Shown: positions 23,790 through 32,382 of the stretch, in pieces
Numbering within the stretch: position 1 is the stretch's first letter
Layout: each line of letters starts with the position of its first letter
Assembly (NCBI GenBank): GCA_050946115.1
Contig: JBMNUF010000009.1
Coordinates: forward strand, 17,750 to 81,749
Direction of reading: 5' to 3'
DNA from: CAYFRC01 sp050946115
GTDB lineage: Bacteria > Bacillota > Clostridia > Christensenellales > Aristaeellaceae
DNA: 64,000 bases
The notes under the pieces: model-generated
What the model was told of the DNA's origin: nothing
What the model saw: only the letters and a program-made list of their open reading frames with translations
The model's database searches: none
Program-made: the position numbers and the translations under genes

Positions 23790-24812
23790 TTATGGCAGAA
23801 TCATGGACGCTAAGCCGTCCGTATATTGGATGTTTCCGTCCGCATCGATCCAGAGCGCCTCCGCTCCGTATTTTTTCAGCAGGGAGGTGCCGCCTTCCCG
23901 ATCCGTCAAAAACAGCGCCGTCGAAAGCGCGTCCGCGACGCCGGAATCCTCGCAAACCATCGTAACCCCCTCCCAGTACGCGGACGGCATGTGCGTATCC
24001 GGGTCGATGATGTGGTGGTACATTTTGCCGTTCACGGTGTAGTAGCGCTGGTAGTTTCCGCTGGTGACGACGCTTCCGCGCTTTACGGACAGTCTGCACA
24101 GCACGTCGTTCGTGAACGGCTTTTGTATGCCCACAACCCACGCGCTGCCATCCGGTTTTTCCCCCGTGACGACGACGTTTCCGCCCGCGCTCAGAAGGTA
24201 GCCCGAGGGCAGCATATCGCATACGCGCTGCGATGCATAGCCCTTCGCGATCGCGCCGACGTCGAGCCGCGCCTCTTTATCCGCGATGCGCACGGTCGAA
24301 TGCGCTTCGTTGATCTCGAGCAGATCGATATCCGTGTGCTTTGCGGCCTCCGAAAGGGCTTGGGCATCGGGAATATGCGCCCCCTCCGGGTTTTCGAGGG
24401 AATACGTGCGCGCTTCGTGCCACAGGGAGAGTACGCTCCCCATCATCACGTTCACGCGCCCGCCCGTAGCCGAGTGCATCTCCTTTGAAAGGCGCAGAAG
24501 GGATAGGATTCTCTCGTCCGCCTGCACGGCGCTTCCCCCCGCGTTGTCGTTGACGGTGCAAAGGTTCTCTATCCCGTCATAGGTGTTGTAGATATCGTAG
24601 AGCCTGTGCAGCGTCAAAAGCTCCCCATATGCCCGCTCGGCGACCTCGTCGAACGCCCCGCGCGATTTGGCATAACCCGAAAGCGTGATGACCGTGTCAA
24701 ACAGGTCCATCCACGTGACCGAATACTTCTCCTTGGGCACATTCGCGCCGCCGCATGCGGCAAGCGAGAGCGCAAGGAGGATAACGCAAACCGATTTCGG
24801 TATTTTCTTCAT
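23790..24812 (-). CDS. apbE: ApbE, FAD:protein FMN transferase (lipoprotein)
   Basis: Lipoprotein of 340 residues that attaches FMN covalently to threonines of redox proteins outside the membrane. A signal peptide with lipobox LAAC ends at C20. The family core follows: a GG-VNVMMGS segment near 118-126, the DVGAIAKGYA motif near 194-203, LSAGGNVVVTG near 216-226 and HHIIDPDTHMPS near 268-279. A TATAAT lies at 24853-24848 upstream. It leads into murQ. Its flavinylation target, such as an Rnf or urocanate-reductase-like protein, is not in the window, although the Gx/NusG-II pair at 8.7-9.7 kb often accompanies such systems. Confidence 0.95.
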   Translation of the reverse strand: MKKIPKSVCVILLALSLAACGGANVPKEKYSVTWMDLFDTVITLSGYAKSRGAFDEVAERAYGELLTLHRLYDIYNTYDGIENLCTVNDNAGGSAVQADERILSLLRLSKEMHSATGGRVNVMMGSVLSLWHEARTYSLENPEGAHIPDAQALSEAAKHTDIDLLEINEAHSTVRIADKEARLDVGAIAKGYASQRVCDMLPSGYLLSAGGNVVVTGEKPDGSAWVVGIQKPFTNDVLCRLSVKRGSVVTSGNYQRYYTVNGKMYHHIIDPDTHMPSAYWEGVTMVCEDSGVADALSTALFLTDREGGTSLLKKYGAEALWIDADGNIQYTDGLASMILP

Positions 24813-24955
24813 AAGGCACCCCTAATCTATGCATTCACTTTTTCTTTATTATAGCAGACAAGCCCGCACATCGCACGGTGTTTCGGAATATGGCAACGTA
24901 AAGTTTCAAATGCCGTGCCCGCGCGGAAGTTTACATAATCTATCGGTTCCTCTCC

Positions 24956-24984
24956 TTGACGGCTTTCTGTTTTTGTGGTAAAAT
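24956..24984 (+). promoter_or_regulatory. Promoter of the DUF1538-PII operon
   Basis: TTGACG at 24956-24961, 17-base spacer, TAAAAT at 24979-24984; leader of about 45 bases to the ATG at 25037. Confidence 0.85.
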
Positions 24985-25036
24985 TATTTCGTTGTTTTTG
25001 TACAGTGAAAATTCGGTAGGATAGTGGTGGTTTGAT

Positions 25037-26548
25037 ATGAGCGTACTGGTTTCTAAATTCAAGGAAGTTCTGGCATCCGTTTTGCCGATCGTTTTTATCG
25101 TTTTGGTGCTTCATTTCACCATCACGCCGATGGAATCCACTGCGATCACCGCCTTCCTTATCGGATCCGCGCTGGCGATCATCGGCCTCACCGTGTTCCT
25201 GTTCGGCATCGATTTGGGTCTCGAGCCCATCGGTCAGGGCATCGGCAACACCCTTGCCCACTCAAACAGCTACGCGATCCTCATCACCGTCAGCTTGATT
25301 TTGGGCTTCTTCATCTCCTATGCCGAGCCGGATATTCACATCCTCGCAAAGCAGGTGGATGCAGTCACCGCGGGGCGCTTTGACAACATCTACATGGTGG
25401 TCGTGGTCTCGGTAGGCCTCGGAATCATGATGACCCTCGGCATGCTGCGCATCCTGTGGGGCGTGCGGCTCAAATACGTGTTCACCGCCGCCTACGGGCT
25501 GATTTTTATCCTATCGCTCTTTTCAAACTCGGATTTCCTGGCGATCGCCTTCGACTCGTCCGGCGCGACGACGGGGGCCATCACGGTGCCGTTCATGCTT
25601 TCGCTGGCAGCCGGCGTATCCTCTATAAAAAAAGACAGCAAGTTAGGCGAAGCCGACAGCTTCGGGCTGGTCGGCATCGCGTCTTCGGGCGCAATCCTCG
25701 GCGTTTTGAGCGCGGGGCTCCTCCTGAACATCGGAAAACTCGAAGGCAACCTGCCCGAAGTCGTCATAGCGGAAGGGGATCTGCTTCAGACATACACGTC
25801 AAAGCTGTCCGTCATCGCCGTCGAATGCTTTTTGTCTCTGCTTCCGATCGCGGTGATGTACGTATTCTTTCAGATTTTTGCATTCAAGCACCACAGAAAA
25901 AGGGTCTTGGACATCGTACGCGGCATAATCCTCACCTATGTCGGCCTCGTGGTGTTTATGCTGGGCGTCAACGGCGGATTCATGGATATCGGCATCAAGC
26001 TCGGTAAAATGCTCGCGTCGATGGAATCCAAATTCCCCGTCCTTCTGGTGTCGCTGCTCTTGGGGCTCACCACGGTGCTCGCGGAACCCGCCGTCATCGT
26101 GCTGACGCATCAGGTGGAGGATATCACGGGCGGTTCCGTGAAGCGCAAGCTCGTGCTCATCTTCCTCTCGATCGCCGTGGGCATGTCCATCTTCATGTCG
26201 GCGCTTCGAATCCTCATCCCGGGGTTGCAGCTGTGGATGTACATCCTGCCGGGGTTTGGCTTAGCGGTCGTCCTCGCCTATTTCGTCCCGGACCTGTTTG
26301 TGGGCGTGGCGTTTGACGCGGGCGGCGTCGCTTCGGGGCCCATGACGGCCACGTTCTCCCTCGCCTTTGTGCAGGGGATCGCCGCGGAAGTGCCCACCGC
26401 CGACATGGTATCGGACGGCTTCGGCATGATCGCCATCGTCGCGATGATGCCGATCGTGGCGGTTGAAATCCTCGGCGCGCTGTATCAATACCAGTTGCGG
26501 AAAGCATCCGGGAAAACATCGGGCACCGCGCCCGCAAAGCGGAGGTAA
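25037..26548 (+). CDS. Fused double DUF1538 membrane transporter
   Basis: Integral membrane protein of 503 residues made of two DUF1538 halves (about 1-245 and 250-490), each with five or six helices and an acidic helix motif (YAEPDIHILAKQVD near 95-108; LAEPAVIVLTHQVED near 352-366). DUF1538 pairs are reported as Na+(Li+,K+)/H+ antiporters (UmpA/UmpB); here both are in one chain. GTTTGAT-rich DNA precedes the ATG and the ribosome site is weak. It is followed after 2 bases by a PII-like gene, suggesting that transport is gated by that protein. The ion is inferred from the family only. Confidence 0.85.
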   Translation: MSVLVSKFKEVLASVLPIVFIVLVLHFTITPMESTAITAFLIGSALAIIGLTVFLFGIDLGLEPIGQGIGNTLAHSNSYAILITVSLILGFFISYAEPDIHILAKQVDAVTAGRFDNIYMVVVVSVGLGIMMTLGMLRILWGVRLKYVFTAAYGLIFILSLFSNSDFLAIAFDSSGATTGAITVPFMLSLAAGVSSIKKDSKLGEADSFGLVGIASSGAILGVLSAGLLLNIGKLEGNLPEVVIAEGDLLQTYTSKLSVIAVECFLSLLPIAVMYVFFQIFAFKHHRKRVLDIVRGIILTYVGLVVFMLGVNGGFMDIGIKLGKMLASMESKFPVLLVSLLLGLTTVLAEPAVIVLTHQVEDITGGSVKRKLVLIFLSIAVGMSIFMSALRILIPGLQLWMYILPGFGLAVVLAYFVPDLFVGVAFDAGGVASGPMTATFSLAFVQGIAAEVPTADMVSDGFGMIAIVAMMPIVAVEILGALYQYQLRKASGKTSGTAPAKRR

Positions 26549-26550
26549 CA

Positions 26551-27267
26551 ATGAACAGGTTAGAAGGAAAAATCACGCCAAACAAACCCTTGGCGATTAT
26601 GACGTTGATTCTGGACGAACGTCAATGCCATAAATGCGCAAAGATCGTCAAGGAATTGGGGATTCGCGGCGGTATCACGATCATCGGCAAGGGCACGGTG
26701 AACGGCGCGATCCTGGAGCTGCTCGGAATCCGCAGCCAAAAGAAAGAAATCATCAACTACCTGCTGTCGACGGACCACGCGGAGGAACTGATTCACCACT
26801 TTACGGAACAGTTGGGGCTGGCCGAACAGGGTAAGGGCATCATCTATCTGACGCCCGTTGTACTCGCCAGCCTGACGGTAGACGGCAAGCAGGTCATCGT
26901 GAAAGCAGAGGAAAACGAGGGGGAAAAGACCATGTTCAAGAAAATGACGGTGATCGTAGACCGCGGCATGGCGGAAGACGTCATGGACATTGCCCGCAAG
27001 GCAGGCGTCAGGGGCGGCACGATCATGAACGGCAGGGGCACGGGTGCGGAGTATACCGCAAAGCTCTTCGGCATCGAGATCGAGCCCGAAAAGGAGCTGG
27101 TGATGATCCTCATGCCGAGCGGTTTGGTCGACAAGGTAGTAGACGATCTATACCGCGAGCTGAAGCTGGAGGATCCGGGAAACGGCATCCTGTTTGTGGA
27201 GCCCGTCTTGCGCGTGCGCGGCCTCCTGGATATGGAAGAAGACGGGGCGGACGGCAAGACCAAGTAA
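26551..27267 (+). CDS. Double PII-like (GlnB-type) regulatory protein
   Basis: Cytoplasmic protein of 238 residues consisting of two ferredoxin-like PII domains in tandem (about 13-112 and 128-228). Both keep the IRGG/VRGG-T turn followed by GKGT/GRGT and a GKGIIYLTPV/GNGILFVEPV closing strand. The T-loop is short and lacks the uridylylated tyrosine of GlnB. ATG follows GGAGGT. Its 2-base spacing from the DUF1538 gene implies that it binds or senses a ligand to control that transporter, as PII proteins do for AmtB. A terminator ends the two-gene operon. The effector is unknown. Confidence 0.85.
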   Translation: MNRLEGKITPNKPLAIMTLILDERQCHKCAKIVKELGIRGGITIIGKGTVNGAILELLGIRSQKKEIINYLLSTDHAEELIHHFTEQLGLAEQGKGIIYLTPVVLASLTVDGKQVIVKAEENEGEKTMFKKMTVIVDRGMAEDVMDIARKAGVRGGTIMNGRGTGAEYTAKLFGIEIEPEKELVMILMPSGLVDKVVDDLYRELKLEDPGNGILFVEPVLRVRGLLDMEEDGADGKTK

Positions 27268-27285
27268 AATCATTCGGAATCAAAC

Positions 27286-27335
27286 GAACACTGCGTAACA
27301 GGTTCAAACCCAAAGCGCGGTGTTCCTTTTGTTTT
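27286..27335 (+). terminator. Terminator after the PII-like gene
   Basis: Ten-base stem GAACACTGCG / CGCGGTGTTC (27286-27295 with 27316-27325, one G-T pair), 20-base loop, then CTTTTGTTTT. Confidence 0.82.
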
Positions 27336-27376
27336 GCCTTATGGCGCGCGATGCGCAAAAAAACCGCGCGCCGCGC

Positions 27377-27405
27377 TTGACAGAGCGGGCGGCATTTGAG
27401 ATAAT
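27377..27405 (+). promoter_or_regulatory. Promoter of the DUF89-AAA-DUF1846 operon
   Basis: TTGACA at 27377-27382, 17-base spacer, GATAAT at 27400-27405. Transcription would begin near 27412, which argues that the true start of the next gene is the ATG at 27442, not the earlier GTG or ATG. Confidence 0.85.
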
Positions 27406-27441
27406 AGTATATATGTGTTTATGAAGGGGGCGTCGCTTTCC

Positions 27442-28341
27442 ATGCAGATGAGCGCGGAATGCATGGCATGTCTTTTGAACAGGCAGGCGGGAAATATACA
27501 GAATTATCCCGACGAGGCGAAAAAAGCGGAGTACCTCCAAATGGTCATGCGGGCGATCAGCGAAGCCGAGAAAAGCGTCTCCGCGCCCCTCATGACGGCG
27601 AGAATCAACGACATCCACCGCGCGGTGTTCGGCTTCGGGGAGGATCTCTCTGCGGAAAAGCATCTGCACAACCAAATGATGCTTCGCGTGGCGGACGATG
27701 CGTGGAAGACCATCCGCAGCGCGGAAGACCCGCTTTCCATGGCGCTTCGATACGCGCGCGCGGGCAACTACATCGACCTCGGCGCGATGGACAGCGTGGA
27801 CGACGAAACGCTCCTTTCCCTCTTAAACGGCGCGCGCGAAGAAACGATAGACGATGTGCAGTACCGCCTCTTTCGCGAAGCACTCTCCTGTGCCGAGCAA
27901 TTTCTCTTGGTGCACGACAATGCGGGCGAGATCGTCATGGACATGCTCCTGATACGGATTGTGCGGGAGATGTATCCGCACCTGTCCGTGACGTCCCTCG
28001 TGCGCGGCGCGCTCACGTCAAACGATGCGACCATGGAGGACGCGGAGGAGATCGGGCTTTCGCGCTATGCCCGCGTGATCGGAAACGGAACGGACATCGC
28101 GGGGACGGAGCTTTCCCACATATCGCGGGAGGCGAAAGAGGCGCTTTCTGAGGCGGACGTGATCCTCGCCAAGGGGCAGGGGAATTTCGAGACGATGTTC
28201 GGCTGCGGGCTTCCCGTATTTTATATGTTCCTGTGCAAGTGCGACTGGTTTATGAAGCTGTTTCAGAAACCCCGCTTTTCCGGCGTTTTCGTGCGGGAAC
28301 GGGATGTGACGATATGCAATACGCTTGTGGAAGGAGATTGA
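27442..28341 (+). CDS. DUF89/ARMT1-like damage-control phosphatase
   Basis: Metal-dependent phosphatase-like protein of 299 residues. The DUF89 active-site motifs are HDNAGEIVMD near 169-178 and the KGQGNFE loop near 247-253, which contribute metal and phosphate ligands. The N-terminal MSAECMACL with paired cysteines is typical of the prokaryotic branch. The family is proposed to remove damaged or surplus phosphometabolites. The start at 27442 is 11 bases after AAGGGGG and about 30 bases from the predicted transcript start. It begins a three-gene operon with an AAA+ protein and a DUF1846 protein. Confidence 0.87.
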   Translation: MQMSAECMACLLNRQAGNIQNYPDEAKKAEYLQMVMRAISEAEKSVSAPLMTARINDIHRAVFGFGEDLSAEKHLHNQMMLRVADDAWKTIRSAEDPLSMALRYARAGNYIDLGAMDSVDDETLLSLLNGAREETIDDVQYRLFREALSCAEQFLLVHDNAGEIVMDMLLIRIVREMYPHLSVTSLVRGALTSNDATMEDAEEIGLSRYARVIGNGTDIAGTELSHISREAKEALSEADVILAKGQGNFETMFGCGLPVFYMFLCKCDWFMKLFQKPRFSGVFVRERDVTICNTLVEGD

Positions 28342-28345
28342 AAGA

Positions 28346-29407
28346 ATGGACGATAAGGATGAAATCATCTTTCAACAGCTCGACGTGATCCGCACCATGA
28401 CGGAAAACAACCTGCGCCGCATCGGAAAGGACCTGTTCGGCGACGGGGACAAAAACCCATCTCCCCCGCCCGCAAAGAAGGGCGGCGCCGTCGAGGCGGC
28501 AAAGCCGGAGGCGCCGGAGGAGGAGATCCCGCCGCCCGAGGACATCGAAGACCTCAAAAAAGAGCTGCACGAATACATCGGGCTCACGGCGATCAAGCGC
28601 GAAGTGGATAACCTCATCAACCTCGTCACGGTATACAACCTGCGCCGCGAGCACGGCCTCAAGACGGAGGACCTTTCGCTGCACATGGTCTTCACGGGCA
28701 ATCCCGGCACCGGCAAGACCATGATCGCGCGGCTCATGGCGCGAATCTACCGCAGTTTGGGCATCCTGAGTAAGGGACAGCTCGTGGAGGTGGACCGCAG
28801 CGGGCTGGTTGCGGGCTACGTCGGGCAGACCGCGATCAAGACGCAGGAGGTCATCGACAAGGCGTTGGGCGGCGTGTTGTTTATCGACGAGGCGTATTCC
28901 CTGACGAGCCACGGCGGGGACAACGACTTCGGGCAGGAGGCCGTGGATACGCTGCTCAAGGCGATGGAGGACCACAGGGACGACCTCGTGGTGATCGTCG
29001 CGGGCTACGACGGGCTGATGGAGGCCTTCATCGCCTCCAACCCCGGGCTCGAATCGCGCTTCAATCGCTTTCTCCACTTCGACGACTACACATTGGACGA
29101 AATGCTCGACATCTTCAAAATGCGCTGCAAAAAGGCGCAGTACGAACTGGGAGAGGGCGCGGAGGCGGCCGTGCGCGAATACATCGAGGACGCAAACACC
29201 AATTCCATCTCCTTCGGAAACGCGCGCGGCGTGCGCAACCTCTTTGAGAATCTTCTCGTGCAGCAGTCGAATCGGCTGGCCGCCATGGAGGCGGTCACCA
29301 AGGACGACCTGATGACGCTTACGGTGCGGGACATCGATGCAGCGCGCGGCTTGAATGCGGACGGGGAAGAGAAAGAGGGGGAGCACGATGGTGCGGATGG
29401 GGTTTGA
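28346..29407 (+). CDS. CbxX/CfqX-type (SpoVK-like) AAA+ ATPase
   Basis: AAA+ protein of 353 residues. A charged, proline-rich N-terminal segment (1-70) precedes the ATPase core with Walker A GNPGTGKT at 118-125, Walker B VLFIDEAYSL at 177-186 and a SRF arginine-finger region near 233. Relatives include Rubisco activase CbbX and sporulation SpoVK. AAGGAG lies 10 bases before the ATG at 28346; a start 21 bases earlier overlaps the DUF89 gene. It overlaps the DUF1846 gene by 20 bases. Its likely job is remodelling a partner enzyme, possibly one of its neighbours, but no Rubisco or spore context is seen. Confidence 0.88.
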   Translation: MDDKDEIIFQQLDVIRTMTENNLRRIGKDLFGDGDKNPSPPPAKKGGAVEAAKPEAPEEEIPPPEDIEDLKKELHEYIGLTAIKREVDNLINLVTVYNLRREHGLKTEDLSLHMVFTGNPGTGKTMIARLMARIYRSLGILSKGQLVEVDRSGLVAGYVGQTAIKTQEVIDKALGGVLFIDEAYSLTSHGGDNDFGQEAVDTLLKAMEDHRDDLVVIVAGYDGLMEAFIASNPGLESRFNRFLHFDDYTLDEMLDIFKMRCKKAQYELGEGAEAAVREYIEDANTNSISFGNARGVRNLFENLLVQQSNRLAAMEAVTKDDLMTLTVRDIDAARGLNADGEEKEGEHDGADGV

Positions 29408-30878
29408 CAACGACAAGTACCTCAAGCTGCAATCCAAGCACATCGCGGAGCGCATCGCGCAGTTTGGCGGGAAACTCTATCTGGAACTCGGCGGAAAGCT
29501 GTTTGACGACTACCACGCCGCCCGCGTGCTGCCCGGCTTTCAGCCCGACAGCAAGATCAGAATGCTCGCGGAGCTGAAGGATCAGGTGGAAATCGTCATC
29601 ATCGTCAATGCCGACGACATCGAAAAGAAAAAGGTTCGCGCAGACCTGGGCATCAGCTATGAATCGGATGCGCTGCGGCTCATCGACGCCTTTCGCGCGA
29701 TCGGGCTGTATGTGGGAAGCGTGGTGCTTACGCGGTTCAACAGGCAGCCCATGGCGCGGGCGTTCCAGAGGAAGCTCCGCTCGCTCGGCATACCCGTGTA
29801 CCGGCACTATACGATCGAGGGATATCCCCACGACATCGCAAAGATCGTCAGCGACGAGGGCTTCGGCAGGAACGATTACATCAAAACCACGAAAAACCTC
29901 GTCGTCGTCACCGCGCCGGGCCCCGGAAGCGGCAAGATGGCTACCTGCCTCTCGCAGCTGTACAACGAGCAGAAGCACGGCATCAAGGCGGGCTACGCGA
30001 AGTTTGAGACGTTCCCGATCTGGAACCTTCCGATCGAGCACCCCGTAAACATCGCCTACGAGGCGGCGACGATCGACCTGCGCGATTTCAATATGCAGGA
30101 TCGCTTCCACGTGGAGGCATACGGCACCAAGGCGACAAACTACAACCGCGACATGGAGATTTTTCCGGTCGTCAATGAGATGTTCAGCCGCATCTTCGGC
30201 GTTTCGCCATACAAATCCCCGACGGACATGGGCGTGAACATGGCGGGCTTTTGCATCTTCGACGACGAGGCGGTCAAAGACGCTGCGCGGCGCGAGATCG
30301 TCCGCAGATATTACGAGGTGCTGTGCGCCCAATTCAAAAAGAGCGAAGAGGATGCAGAGGAAAAGGAGCGGATGCTGCAGCTCATGGCGATCGCAGGCGT
30401 CAGGGTCGAAAACAGAAAGGTCATCAAGGTCGCCCTGCAAAAGGAGCGGGAGACGGATCAGCCCGCAGCCGCGATGGAGCTTCCAAACGGCAAGATCCTC
30501 TACGGCAAGACGAGTTCGCTTCTGGGCGCGTCCGCATCGCTCTTGCTGAACGCGCTCAAGGAAATCGGCGGCGTGCCGCACGAGATAGACGTCATCTCGC
30601 CCGATGTCATCGAGCCGATCTGCGACCTCAAGGTGAACCACTTGGGCAACCACAACCCGCGTCTGCATACGGACGAAGTGCTGATCGCGCTGTCCATCTG
30701 CGCGACGACGGACGAAAACGCGGAAAAGGCGATGAAGGCGATACAGCTTCTCAAGGACGCCGAAGTCCATTCGAGCGTGATTTTGTCGCAGGTGGACGAA
30801 AAGGTGTTCCGAACGCTCGGCTGCAACCTCACGTGCGAGCCGAAATACCAAACGCATAAGCTCTACCACGCGAACTGA
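29388..30878 (+). CDS. DUF1846 family protein
   Basis: Cytoplasmic protein of 496 residues that matches DUF1846 along its length. The opening MGFDNDKYLKLQSKHI is diagnostic. A TAPGPGSGKMATCLSQLYN stretch (about 178-196) resembles a nucleotide-binding loop, and HLGNHNPRLHTDEVLIALS lies near the C-terminus. The function is unknown, although a structure-based phosphoryl-transfer role has been suggested for the family. The chosen ATG follows GAGGGGGAG by about 5 bases; a second ATG is at 29397. It overlaps the AAA+ gene by 20 bases, pointing to coupled translation, and is followed by a terminator. Confidence 0.88.
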   Translation: MVRMGFDNDKYLKLQSKHIAERIAQFGGKLYLELGGKLFDDYHAARVLPGFQPDSKIRMLAELKDQVEIVIIVNADDIEKKKVRADLGISYESDALRLIDAFRAIGLYVGSVVLTRFNRQPMARAFQRKLRSLGIPVYRHYTIEGYPHDIAKIVSDEGFGRNDYIKTTKNLVVVTAPGPGSGKMATCLSQLYNEQKHGIKAGYAKFETFPIWNLPIEHPVNIAYEAATIDLRDFNMQDRFHVEAYGTKATNYNRDMEIFPVVNEMFSRIFGVSPYKSPTDMGVNMAGFCIFDDEAVKDAARREIVRRYYEVLCAQFKKSEEDAEEKERMLQLMAIAGVRVENRKVIKVALQKERETDQPAAAMELPNGKILYGKTSSLLGASASLLLNALKEIGGVPHEIDVISPDVIEPICDLKVNHLGNHNPRLHTDEVLIALSICATTDENAEKAMKAIQLLKDAEVHSSVILSQVDEKVFRTLGCNLTCEPKYQTHKLYHAN

Positions 30879-30886
30879 CGCGATGT

Positions 30887-30930
30887 AGACGGGGCGGCTT
30901 ACGCTTCGCGGAGTGCCCTGTCTGTTTTTT
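30887..30930 (+). terminator. Terminator between the DUF1846 and MATE genes
   Basis: Stem AGACGGGGC / GCCCTGTCT (one G-T pair) with a 19-base loop and T6 tail at 30925-30930. It ends 29 bases before the MATE start and no promoter is seen between. Confidence 0.8.
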
Positions 30931-30959
30931 CGCCAATCCCCCACCGAAAGGAGCACACC

Positions 30960-32300
30960 ATGTTCAAAAACACCGATCTCACGCAGGGTTCCGTCACAAA
31001 GGGCCTTCTTTCATACTTCTTTCCGATTCTGTTCGGCGCGGTGTTCCAGCAGCTGTACAACACCGTGGACGCGATGGTCGTCGGGAAAACCTTGGGGCCC
31101 GTGGCGCTCGCCGCGGTCGGCGGGAGCTCGGCGCACGTGCTGAACCTTCTGATCGGCTTTTTCGGCGGGCTCGCCGGCGGCGCGACCGTGCTTATCGCGC
31201 AGTATTTCGGCGCGCGCGAACACGCGCACCTCAGAAGCGCGCTGCATACGACGGTGGCGTTTTCGTTCCTCGCGGGCGCGTTCCTGACGGTGTTCGGCAT
31301 ATGGATCACGCCGTCCTTTCTCCGCTGGATGAAGACGCCCGAGGAGAGCATGGACTATTCCGTTCAGTACGTGCGCATCATCTTCGCGGGCGTGATCCCC
31401 GGATTTGTATACAACATGGGCAGCGGCATTCTGCGCGCGATGGGCGATTCCAAAAGACCGCTGATGTTTCTCATCCTCGCCTGCGTCACGAACATCGTGC
31501 TGGATCTGGTGTTTGTGCTCGCGCTCAAAATGGAGGTCGCGGGCGTTGCGGTCGCGACGGCGCTTTCGCAGGTGTTGAGCGCGATCCTGGTGCTCGCCGC
31601 CATGTCCAAGCTCGACCCCGTATATGCCTTCCGCTTCCGTGAGATGCGCCTGCATAAAAACGACGTGCAAAAGATTTTGAGAATCGGCTTCCCCGCCGCC
31701 GTTCAGGCCTCCATGTACGGCATCTCGAACCTGCTCATTCAAACGTTCGTAAACGAGCTCGGCACGCTCTCGGTCGCCGCATGGACGGCTACGGGCAAGG
31801 TGGACAGCGTGTTTTGGATCATCATGGGTTCCTTCGGCACGACCATTCTGACCTTCGTCGGACAGAATCTCGGCGCGAAGGAGGAAAAGCGGGCGCGCGA
31901 GGGCGTAAAAAATTGCCTCGTGATGTCGGTCGCCTCCGCGATCGTGTTGACGCTCATCCTCTTTATCTTCGCGGAGCCGCTGCTCGGCATCTTTACCGAC
32001 GACCCGGAGGTCGTCGCGCGCGGCGTCGTGATGATACGGTACCTGTGCCCGCTCTATTTTACGTGGCCGCTCGTCGAAATCTTCGGTGGCGCGCTGCGGG
32101 GCGCGGGAGATGCGCTGTATCCCATGCTCATCACCGTCGTCGGCATATGCGCGCTGCGCATTGCGTGGCTGTACATCGCCGTGCCGCTCTTTCCGGGCAT
32201 CGAGACCATCTGCCTGTCCTACCCCGTGACGTGGGTGGTGACGGGAAGCGCGCTGCTCATCTACTACCTGAAGCGCGGGCTGAAAAATCGCCTGAATTGA
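30960..32300 (+). CDS. MATE-family multidrug/toxin exporter
   Basis: Membrane protein of 446 residues with twelve predicted helices in two related halves. MATE hallmarks are PILFGAVFQQLYNTVDAMVVGK at the start of helix 1, the GGLAGGATVLIAQYFGA helix-2 stretch and the matching SFGTTILTFVGQNLGA in the second half. Such exporters use Na+ or H+ gradients; the substrate is unknown. GAAAGGAG lies 7 bases before the ATG. It follows a terminator with no clear promoter of its own, so it may depend on read-through. A second, distant MATE gene is at 45152-46555. Confidence 0.93.
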   Translation: MFKNTDLTQGSVTKGLLSYFFPILFGAVFQQLYNTVDAMVVGKTLGPVALAAVGGSSAHVLNLLIGFFGGLAGGATVLIAQYFGAREHAHLRSALHTTVAFSFLAGAFLTVFGIWITPSFLRWMKTPEESMDYSVQYVRIIFAGVIPGFVYNMGSGILRAMGDSKRPLMFLILACVTNIVLDLVFVLALKMEVAGVAVATALSQVLSAILVLAAMSKLDPVYAFRFREMRLHKNDVQKILRIGFPAAVQASMYGISNLLIQTFVNELGTLSVAAWTATGKVDSVFWIIMGSFGTTILTFVGQNLGAKEEKRAREGVKNCLVMSVASAIVLTLILFIFAEPLLGIFTDDPEVVARGVVMIRYLCPLYFTWPLVEIFGGALRGAGDALYPMLITVVGICALRIAWLYIAVPLFPGIETICLSYPVTWVVTGSALLIYYLKRGLKNRLN

Positions 32301-32314
32301 AACGGTCCGTCCAC

Positions 32315-32352
32315 AGAAAATCCGCCCCCGTCTGTTCGGGAGCGGATTTTTG
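32315..32352. terminator. Bidirectional terminator between the MATE gene and the HPr-like gene
   Basis: Stem AAAATCCGC(C)CCCG / CGGG(A)GCGGATTTT with T5 on the plus strand and T4 on the minus strand. Confidence 0.87.
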
Positions 32353-32382
32353 CCATTTTTCGAAATCGGATGCGGGTACCGG

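Noticed and set aside
29319..30956. 545-codon minus-strand frame opposite DUF1846
   Set aside because: Antisense shadow with low-complexity Arg/Val-rich translation; DUF1846 on the plus strand is well supported.
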